A DNA stretch of 64,000 nucleotides, taken from Ascarosepion bandense (Eukaryota > Mollusca > Cephalopoda > Sepiida > Sepiidae). The position numbers and the translations under genes are program-made. A model generated the notes under the pieces. The model was not told the DNA's origin. It saw nothing but the letters and a program-made list of their open reading frames with translations, and made no database searches. This document shows positions 1-11,463 of the stretch, in pieces (the stretch's first letter is position 1; every line of letters begins with the position of its first letter). Location: positions 2,498,001 through 2,562,000 of the forward strand of contig JBBBDQ010000442.1 in NCBI GenBank assembly GCA_037127315.1. Direction: 5' to 3'.

Positions 1-288
1 TCAATCACGGTACCACCTTGCTTGGAGAAAAATGTGGGTACAAGAACAGAGCCCTAAGGGACCCTTGCATTAATGTGAAATTATCTAGTTCTTTTGATGC
101 CTCACAGGAAACACCAAAACCTCAAGAAACATATTGGCCAACCTTGACAAATTCCAAATAAATTTTTACAAGTTTAAAAAAAAAAAAAAAAAAAGAATTC
201 ACATTTTAAAATTTGTCTTGCAATTATTTCATTTATTAAAAATTTTAAAAATCAAAAAAAAAAAAAATTATATTATTTTTTGTTTTAG

Positions 289-298
289 TTTATTTATT
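289..298 (-). promoter_or_regulatory. Candidate polyadenylation signal of the KCTD/BACURD gene
   Basis: TTTATTTATT on the plus strand reads as overlapping AATAAA hexamers on the minus strand, about 85-90 bp after the stop codon. It is the nearest canonical signal, but the region is so AT-rich that chance occurrence is possible. Confidence 0.45.
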
Positions 299-380
299 CC
301 CATTTAAAATTTTAAAAATTTTCCTTAATTTTAATTTTAAAAAATGGGACAGACAAAAAAAAGTATCTGGATACACTGTC

Positions 381-572
381 TCATTTGCGACGAAGTCTCT
401 CAACCCTTTCAAGCCACTCCTCCATGTCATCGTCACTGTGATAGCCTCCAGGTATTGCAGCTGCTCCACCCCGTGTTGCCTTAATCAGCTCAGCATCCGG
501 GCCTTTGTCCAAATTTTTATAGAGTAACACATTAAGGGTTTCCTCAAAAATCCTGGCTTCAGGATATTCAAC
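381..572 (-). CDS. KCTD/BACURD gene, last coding exon 5
   Basis: 192 bp encoding residues 223-285 and the TGA stop at 383-381. It opens VEYPEARIFEETLNVLLY, continues DKGPDAELIKATRGGAA, and ends with the acidic segment HSDDDMEEWLERVERLRRK. Vertebrate members extend about 10 residues further. Acceptor TTTTTTAG at 579-573. Confidence 0.95.
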   Translation of the reverse strand, partial: VEYPEARIFEETLNVLLYKNLDKGPDAELIKATRGGAAAIPGGYHSDDDMEEWLERVERLRRK

Positions 573-809
573 CTAAAAAAGAAAAAAATCCTTACATATA
601 TTTCTGCATGTTTAATTAAAACAGAAAGCAATTTACCAAAAATATATAGAAAGTGCTTTGATTGCTAGATCATCCACAGTAAATTTATGTCCAGGTTCTT
701 ACATTTCACATTTCTTGGCAGATCTATTATCACAATATGGGATATTTAATAACAAAATTGATAAAATCATAAACTAAATTAAATGAAATCAGCTTGACTA
801 TATACCCAA

Positions 810-812
<3 letters not shown>

Positions 813-862
<50 letters not shown>
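813..862. repeat. (TA)n microsatellite
   Basis: About 25 TA dinucleotides in KCTD intron 4. Similar runs lie at 3656-3697, 10303-10332, 11294-11333, 12196-12240, 21938-21970, 22301-22350, 39391-39428, 39724-39760, 48565-48598, 49918-49942, 52933-52959, 60291-60312 and 63171-63207. Many sit inside or at the edges of interspersed repeats. Confidence 0.95.
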
Positions 863-869
<7 letters not shown>

Positions 870-1156
870 TTTAAATTTAAAATCTTAGTGTTTCAACTCC
901 TTTATGCACAGGTGCAATCTCATCAACGTAAACATCACTTTTGTCCAATGAAGTCCTAAAGGCTGAAATCCCTGAAAGCAAAATGACATTTAAGTGTTAT
1001 TTTTTCTGCTCATAAACTGAATTTAAGTAATAAAAGAGAATTTGAAAAAACAAACGTAACGTATACCACAATGAGAAGCAGGTAATTGTAAATGAAAATT
1101 TGTTTTAGAAAGAATTTCAAAACCTTCAATATTGGGAATAGTTGGAAGATACTAAT

Positions 1157-1858
1157 TTATATATATATAAAAGGCAATCTGTGAGTGTGTGTGTGTGTGT
1201 GACTGTTCCCTATGCACGTCTACATTTTTTAAGCTATGCCATTTGAACTTTCTAAGGACACATATCTACAGGGAAGCCAGGTCGACACATACTTTTTGAG
1301 TTTAAGTTCAGCAATTTTTCCCTTTTGTACTTTTTGGCCAATGGAGATGATTGTTTACATTTGCTCTGTAAAATATCTAAGATCTAAGATGGGTGCTAAA
1401 TTACGTCACAGAAATCAAACCACACGTGTCAAATGCGACTAAAATATTTTTTTATTAAAAAGAAAAATGTGCCTTTACATTTAATTTTTATTCCAATGTT
1501 TTAAAAATTCATTTGGTCAACAAAAAAATGTGAATTTTTTTTCCCCATAAGTTTGAAACAAAAGAAATATTTTTAAAAAAGTGTTTTTTCAAACAAAAAC
1601 AAAATATGTTAAAAAAAAAAAAAAAAGTTCCAATGGTTAAATTAATTATTTAAGTCTTTTAGATTTAATATTTCATACTTCTGAAAATAAAATTAAAAAC
1701 AAAAACTTTTTTTTTTGCTAAACATTTCATGCAGGAAATCAACTGTCTGTAATTCGTGTGGCATTAATGTAACTTTTTCCTAAATGTCTACATTTTTAAA
1801 TTTTCTTTAAAAACTTCTGAACTGAGAGCATGGGCAATGCCGGGTTATGATGCTAGTA
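1157..1858 (-). repeat. Interspersed repeat related to the TAGCAGTATAGCCCGGCG family, diverged copy
   Basis: On the minus strand it begins ACTAGCATCATAACCCGGCA at 1858 and ends near 1157 with AGATTGCCTTTTATATATAT. This follows the plan of the copies at 11464, 21755 and 47022, which have an ACTAGC..CCCGGCR start and a TA-rich middle. The interior is AT-rich and has no coding signal. Assignment to the same superfamily is by head motif only. Confidence 0.4.
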
Positions 1859-2387
1859 TTCTTTATATTGAAGGTGAATGCATAAAGGACAATTCTTAAA
1901 ATAAAGCCTTATAAAAGTTACTCTGAGCATGAAAATAAATTCATAAAGATATTCCTGTATAAAATTATTTCAGGTGATTAAAAGAAATGTTTAAATAAAG
2001 AAAAAGTTGCGATTTTTATAAAAATTACAGTAAAATATAACTAATTGATGTTTAAAAATGTAATATTTTCATTCTAACATCTATTACTTTAAAAATAAAT
2101 AATATCAGATCAGTGGCTGCAGCACATGGAGACCACAATTTAAAAACTAATGGATTAAAATAAATATCTATTTCCTAAATATTTGAATTATAATTTTATA
2201 CTTTTATTATGCTACTGACAAGTATAAATGCTACTATTATTTTATTATGCTACTAACAAGTATAAATGATAAAGTTTAAAAGTCATTTTTATTTGGGGTT
2301 AAGGGTTTTGTTTTTCTTTTTTGTTTTTTGTAGCTTAGGTATTTAAAACCAGAAAATATTTTTAGATTGTAAGAATTTTCTTTTTTG

Positions 2388-2490
2388 TGGTGCAATGGAT
2401 ATCGGCTCAGAATGAGAAATCAGAGTCAAGTACAAATTCCAGCCGACAAATATCCTTGGAAAAAAGATATTAATCCATCTCCTCTCCCTC
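2388..2490 (+). mobile_element. tRNA-like SINE, 5' head fragment
   Basis: Contains the head GGTGCAATGGATATCGGCTC, an A-box-like segment, then a box-B-like ACAAATTCCAGC and the start of the body (TATTAATCCATCTC). It stops at 2490, where a poly-T/hairpin region begins. The tail seen in other copies is absent. Confidence 0.7.
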
Positions 2491-2501
2491 CATTTTTTTT
2501 T

Positions 2502-2570
2502 TCCTGCTTCAAATATAACGGTTGACAAATTGCTAGCATTCATTAGAATGTTATATTTGAAGCAGAAAAA
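2502..2570. repeat. Small hairpin (inverted repeat)
   Basis: CTGCTTCAAATATAAC at 2502 pairs with GTTATATTTGAAGCAG near 2570, leaving a loop of about 35 bp. It could be a tiny MITE or a foldback remnant. Confidence 0.6.
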
Positions 2571-3031
2571 AAAAGTACAGTAATTTTTAGCAACACAGTT
2601 ACCATAACTCACACCCCTGAAGATGAGCTCGGAAAGAGGTTGAAAGTACTTGGGTACCTTAACAAATGAATAAAAATAACATCTGTCAACATTACAGCTC
2701 GTTTCTGACATCTTTTGATTGTAATACACGAAAGATTATCCATGGGTATGAACGGATTTTATTAAAAATAAGCAAACATATTGTTTGCAATTTATTTAAT
2801 CTGACATATTTATAAGTGAGATTGTAGAAATTATACTTGTGTCGAAAAACCTCCTCGAAAACTATTGAAAGAAGGAAAAAAATGGTTTTAAAAAAAGAAA
2901 GAGCTTAGTACATGAACGTCAGTCAAAAGAGTTCGGACTGAGATCAGCACGAAGCCCAAAGAAAAAACCCCGATACGAGTAATCAACTAAGAAAAAGTGC
3001 TCACTACAGAGAGAGAGCGAAATAAATAAAT

Positions 3032-3160
3032 AAATAAACACTTAATGAGCCAGATGGCCCTACCTAGGTTTCACCTAAATGGATTGTCAGGGAAATCTTT
3101 CCCTGACAATCTGTTTAGGTGAAACCTAGGTAGGTCCATCTGGCTCATTAGGTGTTTATT
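3032..3160. mobile_element. Hairpin MITE, family H1
   Basis: Two arms of about 60 bp form an almost perfect palindrome. The left arm runs from TAAACACTTAATGAGCC through CCTAGGTTTCACCTAAA. The right arm mirrors it back to GGCTCATTAGGTGTTTA. The outer arm end (CATCTGGCTCATTAGGTG) is then repeated twice more to about 3275, separated by (TA)n. A second member lies at 48600-48728. Confidence 0.8.
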
Positions 3161-3267
3161 TATTTATATATATATATATATCCATCTGGCTCATTAGGTG
3201 TTTATTTATTTATAAATATATATATAATAATATATATATATATCCATCTGGCTCATTAGGTGTTTAT

Positions 3268-3310
<43 letters not shown>

Positions 3311-3312
<2 letters not shown>

Positions 3313-3649
3313 AAAGAATATTAATAAAAAGTTTTGAATTTAAAAATGTACTTTTTTTGGACAGTATTTGTTTATTTTTATTATTGTATTTTATATTTCA
3401 GACAGCCCTCGGTCCTTCATCAGAAACGAGTGATTTTTAAATTTGAATTAGAAACGTATTTCACGATAGCATCCGAATATTTTTTTTGTGTTTACATCAC
3501 GTGGTGTGTTTGTTCACAACATGCGGCACGTCCGTAGAGAAAGTCTGTTTGTTTTAGATAAAAATTTCTTGGAATATCTGAGAAAAAAATTTTTTAGCTA
3601 TTGAAATATTTGTAAAGATTCAACACACCTAAGTCCCTATACGTGGATC

Positions 3650-3700
<51 letters not shown>

Positions 3701-4194
3701 CTTACATCAACATTATGACTTGGAGTTTCAAGCGTTATGCAACCATCAGGTGCGTATTACAAACTAACTGTTTAATAGATTTTAATTTAAATTCAAGTTT
3801 ACTCAATATTCATGGAAGTTAAATCTTATAAAGTTAGGTTACTGCTCTGTTCATACTACATCAAGCACTATTTTGTTAACACCTGATTTTGTTTGTTTGT
3901 TTGGAGTTTTATGGCATATCAACCACTATGGGTTACTTAATGCCAAATCCAGCCTGCACATATATATTAAAAATATATACACTTTGTATACATACTTTAG
4001 GGATAATGTCCTTGAGCCAAGGCGTGTTTATTTATTCTTACTCCAGTAAGTGATTTCGAATATTTCTATCTAGCATGCGTTAATTATTTATATCAAGCAG
4101 TTTGATTTGTTTCTATAGTCAATTGATGCAGTTTTCCACTACCAGTTTTATTTACAGTGGGTAAAAGGCCAGTGTAGTTTTATCCAACAGTGAT
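3311..4194. other. Non-coding intronic stretch
   Basis: AT-rich sequence of KCTD intron 4 with a (TA)n run at 3656-3697 and no coding signal that I can support. The segment around 3890-3960 (GGAGTTTTATGGCATATCAA) resembles 4205-4225 at the 3' end of the adjacent LINE, so part may be a duplicated LINE 3' UTR. Confidence 0.5.
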
Positions 4195-4238
4195 TTGGTT
4201 GTTTAGTTTTTTATGGTATATCAACCTTGATCAGTTGA

Positions 4239-4496
4239 TTATTCTGGGTTATGACGAGATATATTTTTGGATATAACCCTGTCTCTCTCAAGAAAGAGAA
4301 CATCATCCATTTCGACCTTCTCAAACAAATTTCTCATATTATCTGTTTTAAAATACCGCTCTCTGGTTCTAGCTAGTGCACCACATTCCATTAGAATATG
4401 TTTGATTGTGTAAGGTGTTTGGCATGTCAAACACTGTGGTGGTTGTTCCTGCGTGAGTATAAAAGAATGAGTGAGTTTTGAGTGGCCAATACGCAA
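4239..4496 (-). pseudogene. LINE ORF2, C-terminal CCHC-like segment
   Basis: Reads RIGHSKLTHSFIL then CLTCQTPYTIKHILMEC, a C-x2-C-x7-H-x4-C arrangement typical of the extreme C-terminus of I-group LINE polyproteins, followed by a charged tail ending at a stop at 4239. It is separated from RNase H by a frame change near 4540. Confidence 0.75.
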
Positions 4497-4584
4497 GTGT
4501 GATATAATAACTTGTTCTTTCCTTGATTTTCTGAAGCCCGACCTCCATTCTCCCAGTGTAGGCTTTATTTGGTAGAGTTTGTTG

Positions 4585-5040
4585 TTAGTGTTGCCATTTT
4601 GTCAAAAAGAATTTATATATTTGAGGTTTCAAGTCTGTATATGGAATACTGATATTGTCCGGGCTGAGCTCTAAGGCCAATTTTGCTGCCGAATCAGCTC
4701 TTTCATTTCCATGCACTCCAATGTGGCTAGGTATCCAGCACATAATTATATCTTTGTGACTAGATATAGAGTCTAGTCTACTCAGCAATTTAACTATTAA
4801 TGGGTTTTCTAGACATTTGTTTTTCACTGATGTTAATACCGAGAGTGAATCTGAAAATATGATAAATTTGTTGTGTTTGTCATTGGAAATTATGTTGAGA
4901 GCAAGATCAATTGCACAGACTTCTGCTGTAAAAATGGAACTTTCCATAGGAAGGTCTTTTTGGTATACGATTTTATTAAGTACAGAAGCACATGCTGATC
5001 TATTGCCATCCTTGGATCCATCCGTAAATATATATTACTG
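4585..5040 (-). pseudogene. LINE ORF2, RNase H domain
   Basis: Reads IFTDGSKDGNRSA (first Asp, near 5020), then FTAEVCAIDLAL (Glu), IIFSDSLSVLTSV (Asp) and IPSHIGVHGNERADSAAK (fourth Asp). All four acidic residues of the RNase H active site are present. An RNase H domain supports the I-group assignment over Jockey or CR1. It is joined to RT only through frame breaks. Confidence 0.85.
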
Positions 5041-5151
5041 ATCCGGATGGTTTAAGAGTATAGTATGAAATTTTTCCAGAAAGGTACTGGGGTGTGTTTT
5101 TGCTTTTGGTAGTTTGTTTAATTGAAGGATTGCTTGAGGTTCTTTGATGGT

Positions 5152-6650
5152 TCAAGGTGGAACTTGTGTGAGTGTACTTTTATGTATCCTTTTAATAGGA
5201 ATTTTGGATTCATGGAGAATAGTCTCCATTCGAAGGCCAAATGGTTTGATTGCATTTTCTTTTTGTTGAAACTGTTGCTTATGTTTAGAATTGAAAATGC
5301 AGTCATAAGCTGGGTTGGTTGGACACGACTTCAATTTTAAGTAATATTGGAGAGCCAGCTTTATACATCTAAGTTGTAGAGGAGCTTCATGGGTTTCAGT
5401 GTATAAACTTTCAGGTGGAGAAGTTCTGAAGGCTCCTAGGACCTGTCTTAGACCTTCATGGTGAATTGGGTCAAGCTTCTTAAGGTAAAATTTCCTGGCA
5501 GATCCATAAATAAATATACCGTAATCTAATTGGGATCGGATTAGGGCTCTGTATAACTTGATGAGGGCTTGACGATCAGCTCCCCATTTTGTAAGGGCGA
5601 CTACTCGTAAGAGTTGTTGAGCAAGGGCCGTTTTAGATTTTATATGTCTTATATGAGGTATGAAAGATAATTTCCTGTCGAATATAACTCCCAAGAATTT
5701 ATACTCATTAATGACTGGTATTTTCGTGTCTTCCAGCTTTATGACTGGGTCATTGTGCATTTTCCTCAGTTGACAAAAATGCACACATTTTGTTTTGCTT
5801 TTAGATATCTTGTATCCATTTCTATGTACCCAATGTATTATTTTATTGATGCATTGTTGCAGTTGGCGTTCTGCAGTCCTCATATATTTTGATCTGGAAG
5901 TGATGCAGAAGTCTTCAACGTAAAGATAGTCATCAATTCCAGTAGTGAGGCACTTTGTTATACTGTTAATTTTTATGTTGAAAAGTGTCACCGATAGGAT
6001 ACTCCCTTGTGGGACTCCCTCTTCTTGTTTGTGAAGGTTTGAAAGTGTGGATCCAATTCGAACTCGGAGCTCCCTATTCGACAGAAAACTCTTAATAAAG
6101 TTTGGCAATCTACCTCGCAGTCCAAGTTTATGGAGATCTTTTATTATTCCAAACTTCCAGGTGGTTTCATAAGCCTTCTCCAGGTCAAAGAAAATTGCTA
6201 TAAGATGTTGTTTTTGGATATTGGCCTCTCTTATGGAGGTTTCCAATTTAACCAAATGACCCATTGTTGATCTCTGTTTTCTAAAACCACATTGAGATCT
6301 GGTGATAAGTTTATTGGATTCAAGGTACCAGATCAGTCTTTTGCTAATTATGCACTCCATTGTTTTACAGAGGCAACTCGTGAGAGCTATTGGACGGTAG
6401 TTGGATGGGTTTGTGTGGTCTTTTCCAGGTTTAGGTATAGGAATGACAGTTGCTATTTTCCATGTCTCTGGGACTGTCCCCTGTGTCCAGATATCATTAA
6501 ATATTTTGAAGAGGTAGGTCAGTGATTTGTCTAGTAGATGTTTTAGAAATTCATAATGAATTTCATCAGGGCCGACTGCTGTATTGTGTGATGCTTTGAT
6601 TGCTTATTTCAGTTCCACTAATGTAAACGGAAGATTATATTTTTCAAGAT
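5152..6650 (-). pseudogene. LINE ORF2, reverse transcriptase domain
   Basis: A long open stretch of about 400 codons (6360-5152) plus an upstream part with the finger motif PIPKPGKDHTNP and NYRPIALTS. RT block A reads FFDLEKAYETTW; block B reads GVPQGSILSVTLF. The catalytic box reads YVEDF rather than Y/FxDD because the codon at 5916-5914 is GAA. The palm is followed by FLGVIFDRKLSF and a thumb-like region. Frame is lost before RNase H. Confidence 0.85.
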
Positions 6651-6907
6651 TATTTGTCTTAAAATTAAGTTTGTTTTTCAACGAGGTTCTTATAAGTAAT
6701 GAATTGTGGGTTAGAGGTGTTAAGTGAGGAATTTTGTGAGAATGTCTTGGCTAGTATATCTGCTATGTCTTCCTTTGTAGTTGCTTCTGTCTGATCTTTT
6801 CTAAGATGTCTGAGAGTGATTGGTTGTGGTTTTCTAGATATCTTCCTTATTATCCTCCAAATATTGTTTGTTTTAGTGGAGGAGCCAATTTGATTGACAT
6901 AGTTTTG

Positions 6908-7757
6908 TCAACTTTCCTTTTTTGCTTCTTTAATGATTTTTGGGGTTTTTGCTCTGAGCAGTTTGAAGACGTTGAGATTACTGGTGGTAGGTTGTTTATG
7001 AAATTTCCGTAAGGCAGCCTTACGAAGGAGGATAGCCGTCTTGCATTCATCATTGAACCAGGGAGTTCTATGTTTGTCTGAACTTGAGGTTTTTCCGATG
7101 GATTCATTGGCTGTGGAGATTAGAGTTTCAGTAAAATATTTTGTGTGGTCTATAATTTTAGAGTCTGGAAAAAGTTTTGATTCACAGAGGGTTTCAAAAA
7201 CTTCCCAGTTTGCCTTGTTAAGTTTCCAATAAGGGAGTTTTCCATCTTTAAATGGTTGTAGAGTTTCAAGAAATATGGGGAAGTGGTCACTACCACATAG
7301 ATCATCATGAACTTTCCACCCATAGTTCATATAGCTTATGGGATCGCATAGAATGAGGTCAATGGCTGAGTAAGAACCTGTGAACAGGTTGAGGTATGTT
7401 TTTGATTTATCGTTTAGTAGACAAAGGTTATTTGATTCAATGATTTTTTTCTAGGTCTTTACCTTTTCTATTGGTTTTCTGGCACCCCCAGACAGTGCTG
7501 TGGCTGTTTAAGTCTCCCAGCAATAAATAAGGTTTTGGTATTTGCTCAAGTAGTTTATTCGTTTTAGAGTCACTGATGGGGTCATGTGGAGGGATGTAGA
7601 TGGAGTAGATGTGTATTGGTTTATGCAGAGTAGCTTTGATAACAATTGCTTGGAGGTCAGTATCTATCTGAATTTGACTTTGGGGTATATCTTTCCTAAC
7701 TAGGATCGACACTCCTCCAGAGGCTCTGTTTCCATCTTTGTTAAAATAGTTATACAA
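6908..7757 (-). pseudogene. LINE ORF2, AP-type endonuclease domain, broken
   Basis: Minus-strand frames contain GGVSILVRKDIP, then YSIYIPPHDP, the motif LLLGDLNSHSTVWGC (catalytic GDxN) and, after a frameshift near 7430, GSDHFPI (the C-terminal SDH motif). These are the signature motifs of LINE AP endonucleases, which nick target DNA. The two halves are in different frames. Confidence 0.8.
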
Positions 7758-8221
7758 GTGGTATTGTTTAAATTTAATAAAGGTTGTTTCTTTTAAGGTT
7801 TATTGTAGGCAAACTATTTTGGGTTTATGGTTGGCCAGTATTTGGTGAAGTTCCTCATAATTAGCCTGAATTCCTCTGCAATTCCACTGTAGGATTGTAT
7901 TACTTTGTAATTTCATTGTTTGGAGTGAACTTTGTCTGAATTGGTGTTGTTGCTCTTTTTGGATTTGTTTTTAATACTCAGCTCATCAGTTTCCATCCTT
8001 TCCAGAAAACTAAACCTGTTTTCTGTGTCAATCTTCGAAGTTGATGGTTCTGTAGTTTGGCCTGCCAAGCCTGAGACCCTTGGACATTCCCGTGAGAAAG
8101 ATGGAGTATGGTCTTTCTTGGATTTGTGATAGGCATTTCTCTTTGTTCTTGTTTGATTCAGGGTTTGTGTATTATTTTTCCCATTGTTATCACTTTTAAA
8201 AGTTGAAGGACAGATTGGTGA

Positions 8222-9304
8222 TTATTGCAAATTCTGTTTTTTGGTAGGAGTGGTCTGTGACGTTTTTTTTTCTATTTCTCTTTCATTCTTTATTTTATCA
8301 TGGGTTTTGTTATTCTGAGCAAGAACTTCCAATTGAAATGTTTGTTGAATACTATTGGTGTATTCTTCTTTTAGTTCTGCTTGGAATTTTGTCCACTCAC
8401 TTGAATCTAATTTTATGAGTTTTTCAATTAGTGTTCTATATTTTTTATTTTCAGAGTCAGCTAATCTCACCCATATAGCCCTCTACAATTTTCCTGGCCT
8501 CCAGGAAAGATACATTTTTCTTATGTTTTACTGCAATTATTTCTTTTTCTTTCCTGTAGATGTCATAGATCTTGCATATGCTGGATGATCCTGTTGACAA
8601 TTTGGACATTTTGGTGATTTCAAACATTCCTCCTCTTTATGGTTTGGTTCTTTCTCTCCACATTTAGCACATGTCTGTCGTCCTCTGCAAGCGTCCCTGT
8701 GGTGTCCAAATTTCTGACATTTGAAGCACCTCAGGGGAGCTGGAATATACTGATCCACATTCTCCAGATAGTATCCTATTTTGACCATTCTAGGGATTTA
8801 GGCCTGATTAAAAGTCAATATACAGGAATTTGTATCAATTTTTTTGTCACCCTTTCTGATGTTTATTCTTTTTATATCTATCACTCCCTGTTTTCCCAGG
8901 GCCTCTCTTGTTTCTTCTTCTGAAGCTAAAGCCAACTCCCGGTTTCTGATTACACCTTTGCAAGTGTTTAGTTTCTCATGTGGATAGGCTTTGCATTTGG
9001 TATCATGAAATTTTTTCATTTTTAAGAGATTTTCCGCTTGTCTCCTGTTATCTACTTCGACCAGTAAATTTCCATTTCTCAATTTTTTTTTACATTTTTT
9101 GTGGTTGCTCATATAGATAACTTTTTCAATCAAAAATGGGGAGAATTTAGCCAGACAAACCTCTTCCAGGGATTCAATTATAATGAATCTGGGGAAGTCC
9201 GCTGTTTCGCCTTCAGAGTCCAATTTTGTTAAATTTCTTTTGGATTTTTTATTTAAAGATACCATGTTTTGATTTTTATTTTCACTGGCCCTGTGCTCCA
9301 CCAC
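8222..9304 (-). pseudogene. LINE ORF1, Gag-like zinc-knuckle protein, frameshifted
   Basis: The N-terminal part (9304-8798) is basic and RRM-like in composition. A frameshift near 8795 is followed by the nucleic-acid-binding part with consecutive knuckles: RCFKCQKFGHHRDACRG, then CAKCGEKEPNHKEEEC, then CPNCQQDHPA. A further break near 8530-8470 precedes a charged C-terminal tail. Such proteins bind LINE RNA in the ribonucleoprotein. The start ATG at 9304 is the natural one, but the product is not intact. Confidence 0.8.
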
Positions 9305-9949
9305 CCACCACGGAGTCCAACTTGAGAAGGGAATGAACCAAGGGGGAAACCCATTCGCCTTGGCTGAGATGGGGATACACGACCAGTATACTCATATTGA
9401 GAGCAAGTCTTGAGCCTCTGCAAAATTTTGGTTGTATAACTCTTTAATTTAGCAGTGATGAAAGAGTCTTTTGCTCTCAACACGGTTGACCCTCAGGCCC
9501 CACCTTCTGGATCATGTAAGATAAAGGGATGTGAGATGTTCCACTAATATATTTCAATAATACTTTTGAGATAGAGATATATATGAGCTAGGGCATGTCG
9601 GGACCAGCCGATTGATCAGATCGGGCCTCTCCGACTGCCCGTCTGGCCCAGGAAAGGGCCAAAGTGGTGTGTTGAAGGAACATGAACTCTTTGCACCTGG
9701 GTCATGAACTTCTCAACCACCAGGATTCTGTCCCCAGGCATTACGGGTCGCCACCCACGGCCAACAGGTAGCCCCCTTGAGGGACTTTTAGCCCTTGCAG
9801 AGGTGCAGTCGACGTATTTTGAAGCCCCGCCGATAGGGCGAGTTAACACCTGAATAATAAAAGACGTGTATACCCTCATATGTATATTTATTAATTCACA
9901 TAACTATATTTGTGTGTGTGTTTGTGTGTGTGTGTGTGTGCGTGCAAGA

Positions 9950-10297
9950 ACAGACAAAACTGCATTTATTCCCTTGAAGGTAACCTTTTTTCGGCCAACA
10001 CATCAGAAGAACCATTGGCAACTCAGTAAAATGTTAACCAGATTTGCAAAGTGATAAACAGATGTTATGAGGATGCATTTATATATAAAAATAATAATAA
10101 TGTCTAAAAGTTGTAGTAAGGGATTCTACTGAGTCCTACGTGTTGTTAACAAAAAGTTTTAATTCATGAAATAGTCATAAAAATAAGGGAATTAGAAATA
10201 GAATGTTTGGAAGACTGAGAATGTTCCAGTAAAATCGAGGGAATTCGAAAGGTTCTAGAAATATGCAAATTAGGTGTTAGCCCCTATAAAAAGAAAA

Positions 10298-10336
<39 letters not shown>

Positions 10337-11255
10337 ACTAGGTTTTGGGCAGAGAACAGTCAGTTGTTACCAGAGTTTGCTGATGTTATCAACTCCAGTT
10401 TTGATTCAAGAATTTATATCCAGCCGAAAAGAATCTCTAAGAAGTTGCTGACCAACAAAAATCTGAAAGAGAACCTTATGGAACTATATGGGTAAATACA
10501 TATTTTTGACTCTTTCATCGACCAAACTAATAATTATTCTTTATATACTCATTTAAGGATTTCCAAAAAGTATAGCACTTAACTTCTACACCAACTTAAC
10601 TGGGTAAAGATACTTGACACCTTATCTTCCCTTTCTCTCCTCGTAACACTCGCCAGTAGTAAACTCTATGTCTCTTGTTTTGAATGCAACAAAATTGTAT
10701 ATTTGTAAATATTTTATTTGGTGTGTTTTGTAAATTAAATATTTGTCTGTGATTTTTATCTGTGAGTTTTTGTCAATCATTTTTTTTCCTTTTGTAACAC
10801 TTAACACGTAACAATTTGCAAATTGATAAACAGACTAGTAGAAAACTAAGAACTACAACTAAAATACAATTTAATATTAAAATTGTACAGCATTCTGCAA
10901 TAGGCCAGCATCTTTTAGACAATCTAGATTGTGAGCGCAAATATATGAATTCATAGTTTCCCATTTTGGGCAAAGCACAGTCATCAAAACATCTGCAATG
11001 TATATTAAATTACACCAACCGTCTTTGTGCAAACAGGAGAAATTTATCCGTTTTCTTTCTAGGAGGCTTGTGAATCTTGATTTTTCTGTTTTTACTCACT
11101 GGAATTAATTTTTACCATTTTTCTTCCATTAAATTGAATTTTAGTAACAACTTAGTTTCCTCCCATTAACATTTTACTAAGTTGCCAACAATTCTTCTGA
11201 TGAAGTGTTGGCCAAAAAGGGTTACCTTTAAGGGGAAAAAAATGTGTTTTTTATA
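9950..11255. mobile_element. TIR/foldback element, split by an inserted LTR-like repeat
   Basis: The left arm (about 9955-10040), containing CTTGAAGGTAACC and CGGCCAACACATCAGAAGAA, is mirrored by the right arm (about 11160-11255), containing TTCTTCTGATGAAGTGTTGG and GGGTTACCTTTAAGGGG. The arms are about 80 bp and roughly 80-85 percent alike. The segment 10063-10813 is a later insertion, so the original element was roughly 0.5 kb. No transposase is present. A non-autonomous DNA transposon is the simplest reading. Confidence 0.65.
10063..10813 (+). mobile_element. LTR-like repeat, copy 1 (TGTTA...TAACA)
   Basis: 751 bp beginning TGTTATGAGGATGC and ending CACGTAACA, so it has TG..CA ends with a short inverted repeat. 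A promoter-like GCCCCTATAAAAAG lies near 10282-10297. It is flanked by nearly identical 21-bp sequences (10041-10062 and 10814-10834, one mismatch), ATTTGCAAAGTGATAAACAG on the left. A diverged second copy is at 63207-63895. It has no coding capacity. A solo LTR is suggested by the ends, but a 21-bp duplication is far too long for an LTR integrase, so the class is uncertain. Confidence 0.6.
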
Positions 11256-11289
11256 GTCAAAACTATTTACATGTTCTATGGTATGGTAT

Positions 11290-11336
<47 letters not shown>

Positions 11337-11463
11337 GTAGTAAAAACTAATGAATATATATTACCTACTACATATTTTTTGTAAAGTGCTCAATACAGAA
11401 CTAGAACTTTTATAGGGGTATAGTTATTGAGTTGCAGTTCCTTATGTTATTATTATAACACTA

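Larger units (their letters stand above)
4195..9870 (-). mobile_element. Near full-length Nimb/I-clade non-LTR retrotransposon, inactive
   Basis: Reading minus from about 9870 it has a 5' UTR (9870-9305), a Gag-like ORF1 with CCHC knuckles (9304-8222), an AP endonuclease (7757-6908), reverse transcriptase (about 6650-5152), RNase H (about 5040-4585) and a C-terminal CCHC-like segment (4496-4239). This order and the RNase H domain match the I group; the RT text resembles Nimb elements. Several frameshifts and stops break the ORFs. It lies in KCTD intron 4 in the same orientation as the host gene. 5' and 3' limits are approximate and no target duplication was identified. Confidence 0.85.

Noticed and set aside
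9616..9879. 87-codon minus frame near the LINE 5' end
   Set aside because: It lies in the 5' UTR of the Nimb-like LINE, is GC-richer than its surroundings and has no recognisable motif.
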